DNA of 63,179 nucleotides from C7867-006 sp964453075 (lineage in GTDB: Bacteria; Patescibacteriota; Minisyncoccia; Phycocordibacterales; DATDWN01). The position numbers were made by a program, and so were the translations under genes. The notes below the pieces were generated by a model. It saw only the letters and a program-made list of their open reading frames with translations, searched no databases and was not told where the DNA came from. Where the stretch lies: contig CAYVNM010000005.1 in NCBI GenBank assembly GCA_964453075.1, positions 1-63,179 on the forward strand, read 5' to 3'. Of the stretch, positions 1 to 7,124 are shown piece after piece. Each line of letters begins with the position of its first letter. Position 1 is the stretch's first letter.

Positions 1-35
1 CAAGGCTTGGGAGTTCGAGTCTCCCCTTACCCACA
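1..35 (+). tRNA. Partial tRNA, 3' end only (isotype unknown)
   Basis: The window opens inside a tRNA gene. A five-pair T stem (9-13 with 21-25) encloses the loop TTCGAGT (14-20). It is followed by the acceptor 3' strand CTTACCC (26-32) and a discriminator A at 33. The encoded end continues ACAC, so no CCA is encoded. The anticodon lies outside the window, so the isotype cannot be given. The acceptor strand is part of a long inverted repeat with 52-74, and a copy of the 3' end recurs at 200-215. Confidence 0.75.
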
Positions 36-74
36 CGAAAAACCGCATTTGCGGTTTTTTTCGTGTGGGTAAGG
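26..74 (+). terminator. Terminator-like hairpin reading out of the tRNA
   Basis: A long inverted repeat whose core is CCGCA-TTTG-CGG followed by a T run (54-61), extended by CACACGAAAAA against TTTTTTTCGTGTG. The outer arms are the tRNA acceptor strand CTTACCC and its complement GGGTAAG (68-74). As RNA it can terminate the tRNA transcript, but the outer arm would compete with acceptor-stem formation. Confidence 0.6.
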
Positions 75-215
75 GCAAAGCATGCTTTGCGTGGGGAGAC
101 TCGAACAGATTGTCGGTTTACGAGCACAACAGTGCTTGTCGACAATCTGGCACCTAGAAATTTTTAATCTGACGAGATTAAAAATTTCGGAGGAGAGATT
201 CTCCCCTTACCCACA
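63..215. repeat. Nested inverted and direct copies of the tRNA 3' end
   Basis: Between the tRNA fragment and the first gene lie an antisense copy of the acceptor strand (GTGTGGGTAAG, about 63-74), a perfect 16-bp palindrome GCAAAGCATGCTTTGC (74-89), an antisense T-arm (GGGGAGACTCGAAC, about 92-105) and a hairpin with arms AGATTGTCG/CGACAATCT. A second hairpin follows with arms AAATTTTTAATC/GATTAAAAATTT, and finally a sense copy TCTCCCCTTACCCACA (200-215) identical to 20-35. The order tRNA, terminator, antisense T-arm, spacer, sense 3'-end copy is also seen at tRNA-Val and tRNA-Ile. It may be a recombination or attachment-site remnant or a structured trailer. Confidence 0.6.
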
Positions 216-218
216 GAC

Positions 219-247
219 TTTACATATTATAATTAGTGTGATATTAT
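219..247 (+). promoter_or_regulatory. Sigma-70-type promoter
   Basis: TTTACA (219-224), a 17-nt spacer and TATTAT (242-247). It lies immediately after the tRNA 3'-end copy and 18 nt before the first CDS, which also has a GGAGGT ribosome site at 255-260. Confidence 0.6.
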
Positions 248-265
248 TTTATTTGGAGGTGAGAG

Positions 266-679
266 ATGAAAGCAAAAATGACTTTCACCACCGCACTGAA
301 ACAGGTTGATTCTATAACCGACCGTCTCGGAAAGCCAGTTGATGCGAGGATTCGTAATCTCCTGGCCGCAATGATCATGGTCGGTATCAGAACAACAATG
401 TCGTGCAGTGGTCATTCAGGAAAGAAAGGGCTGTCTTATCCTTGGATTGAATTTGATGTCAGAGATATTCTCCTGGTAGAGAATATTATTGGGCATCAAA
501 ACAGACCAAGAAAAGAGAGTGGCAGAACAAACAGGAACATCTGGGTCATACTGCCATCTCACAGACCACGAATTGTCCCATGGAACACCAGTAAATCACT
601 CAAAACAATGCAACGAGAAGCAGAAGAATTCGCAACTCGTATGCAAAGAATCTACGCCCGCAGAAGCACACGCTCCTAG
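266..679 (+). CDS. Phage-type small hypothetical protein
   Basis: 137 residues, not assigned to a named family. The start is well supported by GGAGG six bases upstream and by the promoter at 219-247. The N-terminal half contains a stretch reading LLAAMIMVGIRTTMSCSGH. It resembles the pattern 'short helix, GI-T-T, SC-x-GH' that I recall from small hypothetical proteins of phages and plasmids, so the Cys/His pair is probably structural or metal binding. The C-terminal third is basic (many Arg and Lys). No membrane segment is visible. GC content and codon choice differ from the bulk of the window. The function is unknown; phage or plasmid origin is an inference. Confidence 0.7.
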   Translation: MKAKMTFTTALKQVDSITDRLGKPVDARIRNLLAAMIMVGIRTTMSCSGHSGKKGLSYPWIEFDVRDILLVENIIGHQNRPRKESGRTNRNIWVILPSHRPRIVPWNTSKSLKTMQREAEEFATRMQRIYARRSTRS

Positions 680-699
680 CGGGTGTTTCTGTTTATCTT
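662..699 (+). terminator. Probable terminator overlapping the end of the first gene
   Basis: Arms 662-674 and 678-690 pair with two mismatches around the stop codon and are followed by a T-rich tail. It separates the first gene from the next promoter at 772. Confidence 0.45.
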
Positions 700-771
700 A
701 AAAAGATCCAAACTTTTCACACTTAACACGATCCCATTTCTCTATATTTCAAAAGTTCAAAAACTACTAAT

Positions 772-800
772 TTGACTTATATATCTTTCTGTATTATGAT
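772..800 (+). promoter_or_regulatory. Sigma-70-type promoter
   Basis: TTGACT (772-777), a 17-nt spacer and TATGAT (795-800), upstream of the 60-residue zinc-ribbon gene. The match to consensus is good at both boxes. Confidence 0.65.
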
Positions 801-821
801 TAAAAAAGAGAGGAGGCATCC

Positions 822-1004
822 ATGTGTCATAGAAAAAAGCATGAGTGTGTTGAGTGCAAGAGACCCATAAGGGTTCCTGTGCACAAGAAACACAGATCTG
901 TAAGGTGGATCTACTCCAAGCAGCACGATCTTTGCGACCAGTGCTTCAGGTCGCTTCTTGATTCCGTAAGGAATCGTTCGCCATATTACACCGTCGTCAG
1001 CTGA
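822..1004 (+). CDS. Small zinc-ribbon protein
   Basis: 60 residues. It has its own promoter (772-800) and a strong ribosome site, GAGAGGAGG at 808-816, five bases before ATG. Two CxxC knuckles, CVEC near residue 9 and CDQC near residue 38, suggest one bound zinc. The rest is basic and His/Arg rich, as in small nucleic-acid-binding zinc ribbons. It has no signal peptide or membrane helix. Function unknown. It shares the higher GC content of its neighbours and sits between a phage-like gene and an SPFH operon. A GC-rich stretch with an imperfect stem (about 1003-1055) follows and may terminate transcription. Confidence 0.65.
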   Translation: MCHRKKHECVECKRPIRVPVHKKHRSVRWIYSKQHDLCDQCFRSLLDSVRNRSPYYTVVS

Positions 1005-1108
1005 CGAAGACCAATGTGTCTTCGGGGCGCGGCGGTTTTCGTTTTTTAAAAATATTTTTACAATCAAAAAACAACATTATTTGTAGCCATTTTTTAGAAA
1101 TTTTTAAC

Positions 1109-1137
1109 TTGACTTTTAGGTCAAACTATGATAGAAT
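1109..1137 (+). promoter_or_regulatory. Sigma-70-type promoter of the SPFH operon
   Basis: TTGACT (1109-1114), exactly 17 nt, then TAGAAT (1132-1137). The start codon at 1217 leaves an untranslated leader of about 70 nt, unlike the very short leaders elsewhere in the window. Confidence 0.65.
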
Positions 1138-1216
1138 GATAAAAGAATCAGATTGGGTTACTTTCGGATGTTCCGAGAGAACCTTCAGCTCTTTGACGTT
1201 CAGATTGGAGAGAACC

Positions 1217-2389
1217 ATGTTTACACTCATCAGCATTCTGTTGGTTGTTGTGTTTCTTGCACTCGGCGTCTTCTTCCTTCTCTTCCCTAACAAGAAGAGC
1301 GAGCCAAAGAAGACTACGGAACCAAAAGGTGCCGACATCAACGTCGCCACCATGAGGAACGAGGAACACGATCTCTGGTACACGTTCGGTTTGATAGACT
1401 ACACACCGAACGTAATCCGAGCAGTGGTCGCCGGAAACGAGAGCACTGGTCCGGTACTCCGCTACATGGGCAATCTTCGAAACAACAAGAGGGTTGATCC
1501 CACGACCGGCAGGGTTGAACCATGTTCAGACCCCTTTGCAGGGGAACATCCGCTCCAGACCCTAGTCCGAGAAAGCTTCGGCAAGTTGTTCTACGGAGTT
1601 CCGGGATTCCGGAATATCAAACCCCTGACGATTGACCGAGTGGTCAAGAAGAACACTGGGGCAAGTAAGGTGAAGCCGGACGAACAACTCGAGGCCTCCT
1701 TCGTGAGAAGGTACGGTCTCTATCAGGAATTCCTCCGACCAACTGAGCATGTGAATCTCGACACCAAGGATGGCGTCAGGTTCACCGTCACCAGCAACGC
1801 AGTTGTTGAGGTTGTAGATGCAAAGCCAGCCTTCGAGATTTTCACTGATAGTCTACTTCAGACCATCAGTGAACTCATCGCAGGATTCGTCTCTACCAAG
1901 GTCATCGCCCTGGACTGGGAAAGGTACAAGGAAGCTGGTACAGGAGGAAACAAGTTCTCTCCTGCAGAGCTCAACGATGAACTGAATGTCCTTCTGATCC
2001 CTCTTGGGGTCAGAGTGACTCAGCTAACAATGAGTGACCCGACACTGAATGCGGATATGCAAAAGGCTCTGGAGCAGAAAAAGACCGCACAAGAAAAGGC
2101 GGCAGCCAGAGCACTTGAAGGAGAGGGAGAAAAGAAGTATCTGATCAGTGTGGGAGAAGGTCAGGCAACACAAATCGAACGTATCGCCAAAGCAAAAGCG
2201 AAAAGGTTCGAGGAGTTGGTCACCCTTTACACCACAGACGGAGCCTTTACACGTGACCGAGCCGTTGAGATGGCCAACGCGATGATCAACAACGAGTTCA
2301 ACGCCGAGGCAATCTCCAAACTCACCGGTACTTACGTAGCTGGTGGAGTAGGAGTCCAGCTCGGCATCCAAGGCGGAGGGAAGCAATGA
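1217..2389 (+). CDS. SPFH/band-7 (stomatin-prohibitin-like) membrane protein
   Basis: 390 residues from ATG 1217, chosen because GGAGAG precedes it and the long N-terminal extension of the open frame covers the promoter. Residues about 2-22 form one transmembrane anchor (LISILLVVVFLALGVFFLLF). An SPFH-like domain follows. After it come an Ala/Glu/Lys-rich helix (QKKTAQEKAAARALEGEGEKK) typical of the coiled-coil part of stomatin/prohibitin proteins and a Gly-rich tail. SPFH proteins oligomerise into membrane rings and organise microdomains or proteases. It overlaps the next gene by four bases (ATGA), so the two are translationally coupled. Fold assignment is fairly secure; the role here is not. 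Codon use and GC differ from the region after 3240. Confidence 0.8.
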   Translation: MFTLISILLVVVFLALGVFFLLFPNKKSEPKKTTEPKGADINVATMRNEEHDLWYTFGLIDYTPNVIRAVVAGNESTGPVLRYMGNLRNNKRVDPTTGRVEPCSDPFAGEHPLQTLVRESFGKLFYGVPGFRNIKPLTIDRVVKKNTGASKVKPDEQLEASFVRRYGLYQEFLRPTEHVNLDTKDGVRFTVTSNAVVEVVDAKPAFEIFTDSLLQTISELIAGFVSTKVIALDWERYKEAGTGGNKFSPAELNDELNVLLIPLGVRVTQLTMSDPTLNADMQKALEQKKTAQEKAAARALEGEGEKKYLISVGEGQATQIERIAKAKAKRFEELVTLYTTDGAFTRDRAVEMANAMINNEFNAEAISKLTGTYVAGGVGVQLGIQGGGKQ

Positions 2390-3192
2390 GCAGAATGCGT
2401 GCAGTTGCAATGGCAGCCACCACTGCCATTGCAAACTTCGTCCAACAACACTCAAAGAAGATGGCGGTGATTACGCTCGTAATCATCACCATCTTCGCAG
2501 TGATCTGGATGATGATTCAGATGAGCATCATGGATTCACAGTTCAAGTTGTGGATCCTGACTGAGATCGTGCCGTGGAGGCTCATAGCCTGGATAGCCAA
2601 AGTTATGGTCTGGAGTGGAAAAAATCCCATCACAGCCATAGCCTTGCAGATTATTTTGGTCATAATGGCTGGAACGTTTGCAATATGGGCTTACAGACGG
2701 AGAAATCCCAAGGTAACACCCACCCCAACGCCCAGCCCAGCCAAAACCACAGCAGCCAGCCCAGCCAAGACGGTGACCTGGAAGAAGCGGGTCGGCAACA
2801 TAGTCACGTGGGTCCTCGTCATCGCCGTCGTCGGCTTCCTAGGGAAAGCTGGCTACGACAACTACACAAGGCCTGGACACGGTGTCATTGGGGCCATCGG
2901 GGACTTCATTGAGTCCGGCCGAACAGCACGGACGCACCCGAAGAAGGTAGTGGTGACTGGAGAAACCTCCATCATCACTGCACCCCCAGCTCCAGAATGG
3001 AGTGAGGCCATCCTAACTCCAGGACCGTTCTCGGTTAATCCTGACGAAGGAGCCGTGATCTCTGTAAGAAAGAGTAACGGCACCATCGTGAAGGGTATCA
3101 CCAGAGACCTTGGAAAGGAGCTGGGCAACACCTTCACCCTAGAGTTCCAATCTGAAGGCAAGACGCCAGCACTAGTTGCTGTCGTCAAATAG
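2386..3192 (+). CDS. Multi-pass membrane protein, partner of the SPFH protein
   Basis: 268 residues, start fixed by the ATGA overlap with the SPFH gene. Membrane segments are visible at about 25-47, 83-103 and 138-158, with a possible further one around 52-72. A Pro/Thr/Ala-rich linker (TPTPTPSPAKTTAASPAKT) separates the second and third clear segments. The last 90 residues form a soluble, probably beta-rich domain. I recognise no family. The layout resembles operons in which an SPFH protein is paired with a membrane partner (for example NfeD or HflK/HflC pairs), but the NfeD OB-fold is not evident. Function unknown. Confidence 0.65.
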   Translation: MSRMRAVAMAATTAIANFVQQHSKKMAVITLVIITIFAVIWMMIQMSIMDSQFKLWILTEIVPWRLIAWIAKVMVWSGKNPITAIALQIILVIMAGTFAIWAYRRRNPKVTPTPTPSPAKTTAASPAKTVTWKKRVGNIVTWVLVIAVVGFLGKAGYDNYTRPGHGVIGAIGDFIESGRTARTHPKKVVVTGETSIITAPPAPEWSEAILTPGPFSVNPDEGAVISVRKSNGTIVKGITRDLGKELGNTFTLEFQSEGKTPALVAVVK

Positions 3193-3203
3193 TACACAAC
3201 GCA

Positions 3204-3240
3204 AACTGCGTGGCACCCACAGGGTGGCCACGCAGTTTTT
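3204..3240 (+). terminator. Rho-independent terminator of the SPFH operon
   Basis: ACTGCGTGGC (3205-3214) pairs perfectly with GCCACGCAGT (3227-3236) and is followed by TTTTT. It marks the right edge of the GC-rich segment; AT-rich, oppositely oriented genes begin just after it. Confidence 0.8.
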
Positions 3241-3263
3241 CGTTATTCTTTAAACTTTGAGTC

Positions 3264-3551
3264 CTATAGCTTCAGGAAACCTTTTGTTTCCGTAGGTAAT
3301 TCTCCCGAATTGACCCCAAAAGTAGCAAGTACAAAATATATTATACCGTACACCGAAAACATAATTACCATACCGACTATCCCCCATATAATTGCATCTT
3401 GAGCCTCCTTTCTACTCTTATCTCCAGCCTCAAGCCTCAAAAATCTTACAATACTGTATATGAAATAAGCAAAAGAAAGTGCAAAAACAAGTGCTATAAG
3501 AGGATTAATGATCAAATCATTTACCCTATTTAGAAAAGGTACTATCGTCAT
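3264..3551 (-). CDS. T4SS-pilin-type small membrane protein 1
   Basis: 95 residues, last gene of a run of six similar genes. It has hydrophobic segments at about 16-38 and 55-75 with a charged loop between them (GDKSRKEAQDAIIWG). The pattern 'helix, charged loop, W-G, helix ending SVYGIIYF' is shared by its neighbours. It matches the small two-helix proteins annotated in candidate phyla as type IV secretion pilins (PF18895-like) and is also VirB2/TrbC-like in size. Unlike the others it has no obvious signal peptide. A structural subunit of a surface appendage or channel is the best guess. Confidence 0.65.
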   Translation of the reverse strand: MTIVPFLNRVNDLIINPLIALVFALSFAYFIYSIVRFLRLEAGDKSRKEAQDAIIWGIVGMVIMFSVYGIIYFVLATFGVNSGELPTETKGFLKL

Positions 3552-3578
3552 GTAAGGTATACTACAGACAACCTAAAA

Positions 3579-3923
3579 TTATTGAGTAGGGAGATCAGGA
3601 AGATCAATTGTACCACCTGTGTCTACCCCCAAAGTATTACCTAACCATGTTACTAAACCATAAACTGATGCCATAACTGCAATAGCTATAACACCATATA
3701 TCATAGTACCCTTAGCATCTGCTGTAGCTTTTGGATCCCCTGCTGATCTGATAAACTTTATAACTCCCCAGAAAAACCAAGCAATAGCAAGACCGAATAG
3801 CAATGGCACTACTTTGGCCAAAATACTTTGCATATCATCAACTATTGTCTCCAAACCACTGAGTCCTTGTGCTAAAGCCAATACTGGCGCAAAAGACATC
3901 AAACCATAGATAACTTTTTTCAT
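3579..3923 (-). CDS. T4SS-pilin-type small membrane protein 2
   Basis: 114 residues from the second Met (3923), chosen because it gives a clean signal peptide (MKKVIYGLMSFAPVLALAQG); an upstream ATG at 3965 would add 14 residues. After cleavage two hydrophobic helices remain (near LLFGLAIAWFFWGVIKFI and IYGVIAIAVMASVYGLV), joined by a short polar loop with GDPKATADAKG. The C-terminus is Asp/Pro rich. The motifs FFWG-x-I-x-F-I and SVYGL are the signature of this cluster. It is spaced 27 nt from pilin 1 and 93 nt from pilin 3. Confidence 0.7.
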   Translation of the reverse strand: MKKVIYGLMSFAPVLALAQGLSGLETIVDDMQSILAKVVPLLFGLAIAWFFWGVIKFIRSAGDPKATADAKGTMIYGVIAIAVMASVYGLVTWLGNTLGVDTGGTIDLPDLPTQ

Positions 3924-4016
3924 ATTTTTACTAAAATTACTATTAATGTTACGTATAATACCCAAATTATAATATAAAACCGATAAACATACAATAAACT
4001 GTGGATAAATAGACCG

Positions 4017-4424
4017 TTAAGGGTTAAAAGGAGGTATAGTCCATCCACCATCTTCAGGAGCTATAGAACCATTCCAATCACCAGAGGCATTTTGTCTAAC
4101 TGGTGTATCAATACCTATAGCGTCTCCAACAAATTTTATAATTCCGTAAATGGAAACAAAAACAAACAAAGCCACTACTCCCCACATTATTTTCTTTTTA
4201 CCATCATCCCTAGTCTTTTCATTGCCAGCATCATGCAATATAAACTGTGCCACACCCCAAAAAAAATAAGCCAAAGACAACCCAAATAAAACCGGAATCA
4301 CAGAATTAAGTATCCCCCCAAAAGAAGTGATGAGTCCCCTAAGCCCATCTAGGGCAGCGAAAGTGATAGAAGGAATCAACAAAACAACAAACAACAAACT
4401 ATAAAATGGTATATTTTTTTTCAT
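4017..4424 (-). CDS. T4SS-pilin-type small membrane protein 3
   Basis: 135 residues. Signal peptide at 1-23 ending ITFAA, then two hydrophobic helices with the cluster motif AYFFWGVAQFI and, after the loop GNEKTRDDGKKKIMWG, VVALFVFVSIYGIIKF. The C-terminal tail is polar and rich in Gly, Asp and Pro (ending GGWTIPPFNP). Mature length of about 110 residues with two membrane helices fits VirB2/PF18895-type pilins. It is part of the 3264-5829 array. Confidence 0.7.
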   Translation of the reverse strand: MKKNIPFYSLLFVVLLIPSITFAALDGLRGLITSFGGILNSVIPVLFGLSLAYFFWGVAQFILHDAGNEKTRDDGKKKIMWGVVALFVFVSIYGIIKFVGDAIGIDTPVRQNASGDWNGSIAPEDGGWTIPPFNP

Positions 4425-4451
4425 ATTTTTTATTTATAATTTTATTTATAT

Positions 4452-4853
4452 TTACGGTACAGTTTCTCCCCTACTATCTATCATTCTAACTTCTGTATAT
4501 GGAACTTCTGGTAAAAAAGGAACATTATTAGAATCACCTATTTGTAACTCCGTTGATATGAGTGAAACTATTGCTCTATATGTCAAAAGTACAAAAAGAG
4601 CCACAATCCCCCAGAGCATATATTTTTTCCCATCCTTTATTTCATCTGGTTTGTTAGAGTTGAGAATAAATCTTGAGAGACCCCAGAAAAAAACTATAAA
4701 AGCAATAGCAGCTAAAATTGGAATCAAAAGATTGATAATACCAGTTACTTCCGAAACAACCCCTTTAAAATTACTGCTAGCTAGATCAAAGCCGTATGTA
4801 AATACAGGAGATGATACCAAAAATAGAACCATTAATTTGAATATTTTTCTCAT
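4452..4853 (-). CDS. T4SS-pilin-type small membrane protein 4
   Basis: 133 residues. N-terminal signal peptide (about 1-21), helix 1 with LIPILAAIAFIVFFWGLSRFI, polar loop NKPDEIKDGKKYMLWG, then helix 2 GIVALFVLLTYRAIVSLI. The cluster motif FFWG and the loop sequence GKK-x-M-x-W-G are conserved. The YG that ends helix 2 in its paralogues is replaced by YR. The C-terminal 35 residues are polar. The gene lies 2 nt after the stop of pilin 5 and 27 nt before pilin 3, in one transcription unit. Confidence 0.7.
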   Translation of the reverse strand: MRKIFKLMVLFLVSSPVFTYGFDLASSNFKGVVSEVTGIINLLIPILAAIAFIVFFWGLSRFILNSNKPDEIKDGKKYMLWGIVALFVLLTYRAIVSLISTELQIGDSNNVPFLPEVPYTEVRMIDSRGETVP

Positions 4854-4855
4854 TT

Positions 4856-5269
4856 TTATGGATTTATAAGACTATTTATAGTGCTCTGTACAACTGCAGA
4901 TATACCAGCGGCACCCAATAGAACACCAGCCCCAATCAAAGACCATAAAAGTCTTTGCTTTGCCTTGTCTATCTCCGCCGGCTTGCCCTGCGCCTGTAAA
5001 AAGGTAAAACCGGCCCATATTATAAAGATAACAACAGCCACTGCCGCAATTGGCATAACAACATTATTAAGAATGGTTGTTACAAGCTCCATTAATGTAT
5101 TTCCACCCTTAAAAGGATTTTCTATATTAACACCTATAGTTGTATTACCTGTGCTTGGATTTTGACCGGTACCACCTGTACTTGGATTGCCTTGTCCAAA
5201 TACAAATATTGGTGTGACAACAACACCCAAAACCAGCAAATTTATTAGTATTTTTTTTGATAATTTCAT
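4856..5269 (-). CDS. T4SS-pilin-type small membrane protein 5
   Basis: 137 residues. Signal peptide 1-26 (ends PIFVFGQ), a Gly/Thr/Asn-rich stretch (residues 27-50), helix 1 with VVMPIAAVAVVIFIIWAGFTFL, the loop QAQGKPAEIDKAKQRLLW and helix 2 SLIGAGVLLGAAGISAVV. It is the array member closest to general VirB2/TrbC-type pilins, where A-Q-G-x-P and K-x-R loops are common. The intergenic region upstream (5270-5388) contains an imperfect inverted repeat (5286-5316) that could be a regulatory or processing site. Confidence 0.7.
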   Translation of the reverse strand: MKLSKKILINLLVLGVVVTPIFVFGQGNPSTGGTGQNPSTGNTTIGVNIENPFKGGNTLMELVTTILNNVVMPIAAVAVVIFIIWAGFTFLQAQGKPAEIDKAKQRLLWSLIGAGVLLGAAGISAVVQSTINSLINP

Positions 5270-5388
5270 CCCGCTTAGAAATAGGAAATCAAACTAATCT
5301 CGTCTAGTTTCCTAAATAATTTATTTTGTAATAATTCGACTTTCATGTTTTTGTTTATTTCCGTTAATTTCTAACGGGATTCATAAAT

Positions 5389-5829
5389 TTATCTTAAAGG
5401 AACTACATCTCTTATTATATTTTCTTTTAAAAGACTGTTTGTTATGAGTGTCACTATAAGCCAGGCGGTCATTATAAACGCCATACCTTTTAACACTTTG
5501 ACTAATCTATCGTTTGCGGCAGATCTTTTGGATGGGTTATCTGCATATACAATATATTCTCCACCAACATACGCAATCACAATAACAGAAAAAGCCAAAG
5601 TAATACCAACAGCGTAATCCACCACGCGTTTTACTGCCCCTAACAAGTCATTAAAATCACATTCACCCGCTGTCTGTCCGTCACCACATTCATAGGTAAT
5701 ACCCGTTCTATCATTCTGTGTAGCCTCACTTGGTGCAGAATATGTTATAACCGGCAAGAACAAAAAAATAGTCAAAAAAACAACCATAAAGAAACTGTTT
5801 ATTTTTTTTGTACTTAATACAGAAATCAC
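5389..5829 (-). CDS. T4SS-pilin-type small membrane protein 6
   Basis: 146 residues. Signal peptide to about residue 32 (ends VITYSAPS), a short extracellular segment with two Cys (YECGDGQTAGECDF) that could form a disulfide, then two hydrophobic helices around GITLAFSVIVIAYVGGEYI and GMAFIMTAWLIVTLI, separated by the loop NPSKRSAANDRLVK. It is more diverged than the other five. It starts 11 nt after the solute-binding protein gene, so it is probably cotranscribed with it. Confidence 0.65.
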   Translation of the reverse strand: MISVLSTKKINSFFMVVFLTIFLFLPVITYSAPSEATQNDRTGITYECGDGQTAGECDFNDLLGAVKRVVDYAVGITLAFSVIVIAYVGGEYIVYADNPSKRSAANDRLVKVLKGMAFIMTAWLIVTLITNSLLKENIIRDVVPLR

Positions 5830-5840
5830 TTTAATAAAAC

Positions 5841-7124
5841 TTATTTTAATAAAACATCCAACTCTATACTTGCCCTATCCAGAGCCTCTGACACCCTACT
5901 GCGACCACTGGTTATACTATCTATCATATCACGAAAAACCTTGCTGCTTCCAGCAAAATCTGGATCTATCCAAGATTTTGATATCAAAGCAGAATTATAA
6001 AATACCGTTCTGAATGCATCTGTTGGTTTGTTTGAAAGAAGATTCCTGCGAACAGGCGGAAGATTGGTTACTACTTCAATTGCCTTTATTGGCTCAGTTT
6101 CTGTCAGAGTACTAGCTACCAAAAAAGCCCCCGGAAGTTGTTTTGATTGCTTTACCAAAGCCAAAGCATACATTCTACCAAAAACAACTTTTTTATTTGA
6201 ATCACGTATCTGAGGAATATATGTCACATCAAAGTTCAAATTAGAATTTTTTTGTTGTATGGAAAATATTTCACTCGCAAAACCTATGTATGTAGCAAGT
6301 TTGCTAGACAGAAACATATTCAAAGATGTTGGCAGAGATCTATTCCATGTGTAGTTTTGTGAGGTTGGATTAGAAAATTGAGTATAAAAATTTATGGCAC
6401 TTTGACTTGGTGTAATAGGATAGTTAAATTTTGAATTTAAAACTGAAACCACCCCCCGCTCATTTCTACCTGTTATTGGCGTACCAGCTTGTAACAACAG
6501 TGTAGACAGAACCTCCTTTGCGTTTGTTATATTACTCCATTCACCCAAGGCAATAGTACTCTGGAGAATGTTAGCATTTGCATCTCGCTTGGTCGTTTTT
6601 GCTATCAAATTATAAAAATCGTCCCAATATTTTGGAACTTCTGATATTAAGCTGTTGGAAAATAAATCCCTATTCCAATACATAACCATTGGATCTATAG
6701 TAAAAGGTAAAGCTATTATTCCTTCAGGACTTAAAAAAACCTCACTGGCTTCTAAGAAATTATCCTTAAATTTTCTTTCTGTATAGTTAGAATACGGTAT
6801 AACAAAGAGTTTATTACGATTTTTGTAGACGTAGTCATCACGAATAATAACTAAATCAGGACCGATACCGTCTGCCAAAGCTTCTACAAACTCTGAGTCA
6901 AAAGTGGAAATATTTTTCTCTACGTATGCTATTTTTATTAATTTATTAGTTTTGAGAGTAGAATTTTTGTAAGCTTCATCAAAAACTTCACCAGGTACAG
7001 TACCCCAAATAACTAAATTCGCTGAAACATCAGAGGAAGACCCTTTGGAAAGAGCAAACAATACGAGTCCCACAACAAAAGAGACTGCAAAAATACCCGT
7101 GACTACAATTTTGAAAGTACTCAT
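5841..7124 (-). CDS. Membrane-anchored extracellular solute-binding protein (family 1-like)
   Basis: 427 residues. N-terminal hydrophobic segment 5-26 without a lipobox cysteine, so it is probably held by an uncleaved anchor. The rest matches the fold of family 1 ABC sugar-binding proteins: NLVIWGT near 37, GPDLVIIRDDYVY near 88, IIALPFTIDPMVMYWNRDLF near 137, W-x-D-F-Y near 168 and a late segment with GAFLVASTL. No permease or ATPase gene is nearby. It overlaps the upstream methyltransferase by 4 nt and precedes the pilin array by 11 nt. In this setting it may bind a ligand for the surface structure rather than serve an ABC importer. Confidence 0.75.
   Translation of the reverse strand: MSTFKIVVTGIFAVSFVVGLVLFALSKGSSSDVSANLVIWGTVPGEVFDEAYKNSTLKTNKLIKIAYVEKNISTFDSEFVEALADGIGPDLVIIRDDYVYKNRNKLFVIPYSNYTERKFKDNFLEASEVFLSPEGIIALPFTIDPMVMYWNRDLFSNSLISEVPKYWDDFYNLIAKTTKRDANANILQSTIALGEWSNITNAKEVLSTLLLQAGTPITGRNERGVVSVLNSKFNYPITPSQSAINFYTQFSNPTSQNYTWNRSLPTSLNMFLSSKLATYIGFASEIFSIQQKNSNLNFDVTYIPQIRDSNKKVVFGRMYALALVKQSKQLPGAFLVASTLTETEPIKAIEVVTNLPPVRRNLLSNKPTDAFRTVFYNSALISKSWIDPDFAGSSKVFRDMIDSITSGRSRVSEALDRASIELDVLLK

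Noticed and set aside
82..309. 75-codon frame at the window start
   Set aside because: Covers the tRNA-derived inverted repeats and overlaps the well-supported gene at 266.
4000..4008. DnaA-box match TTATCCACA between pilin genes 2 and 3
   Set aside because: A single 9-mer without companions in AT-rich DNA is expected by chance about this often, and there is no AT-rich unwinding region or dnaA gene nearby.
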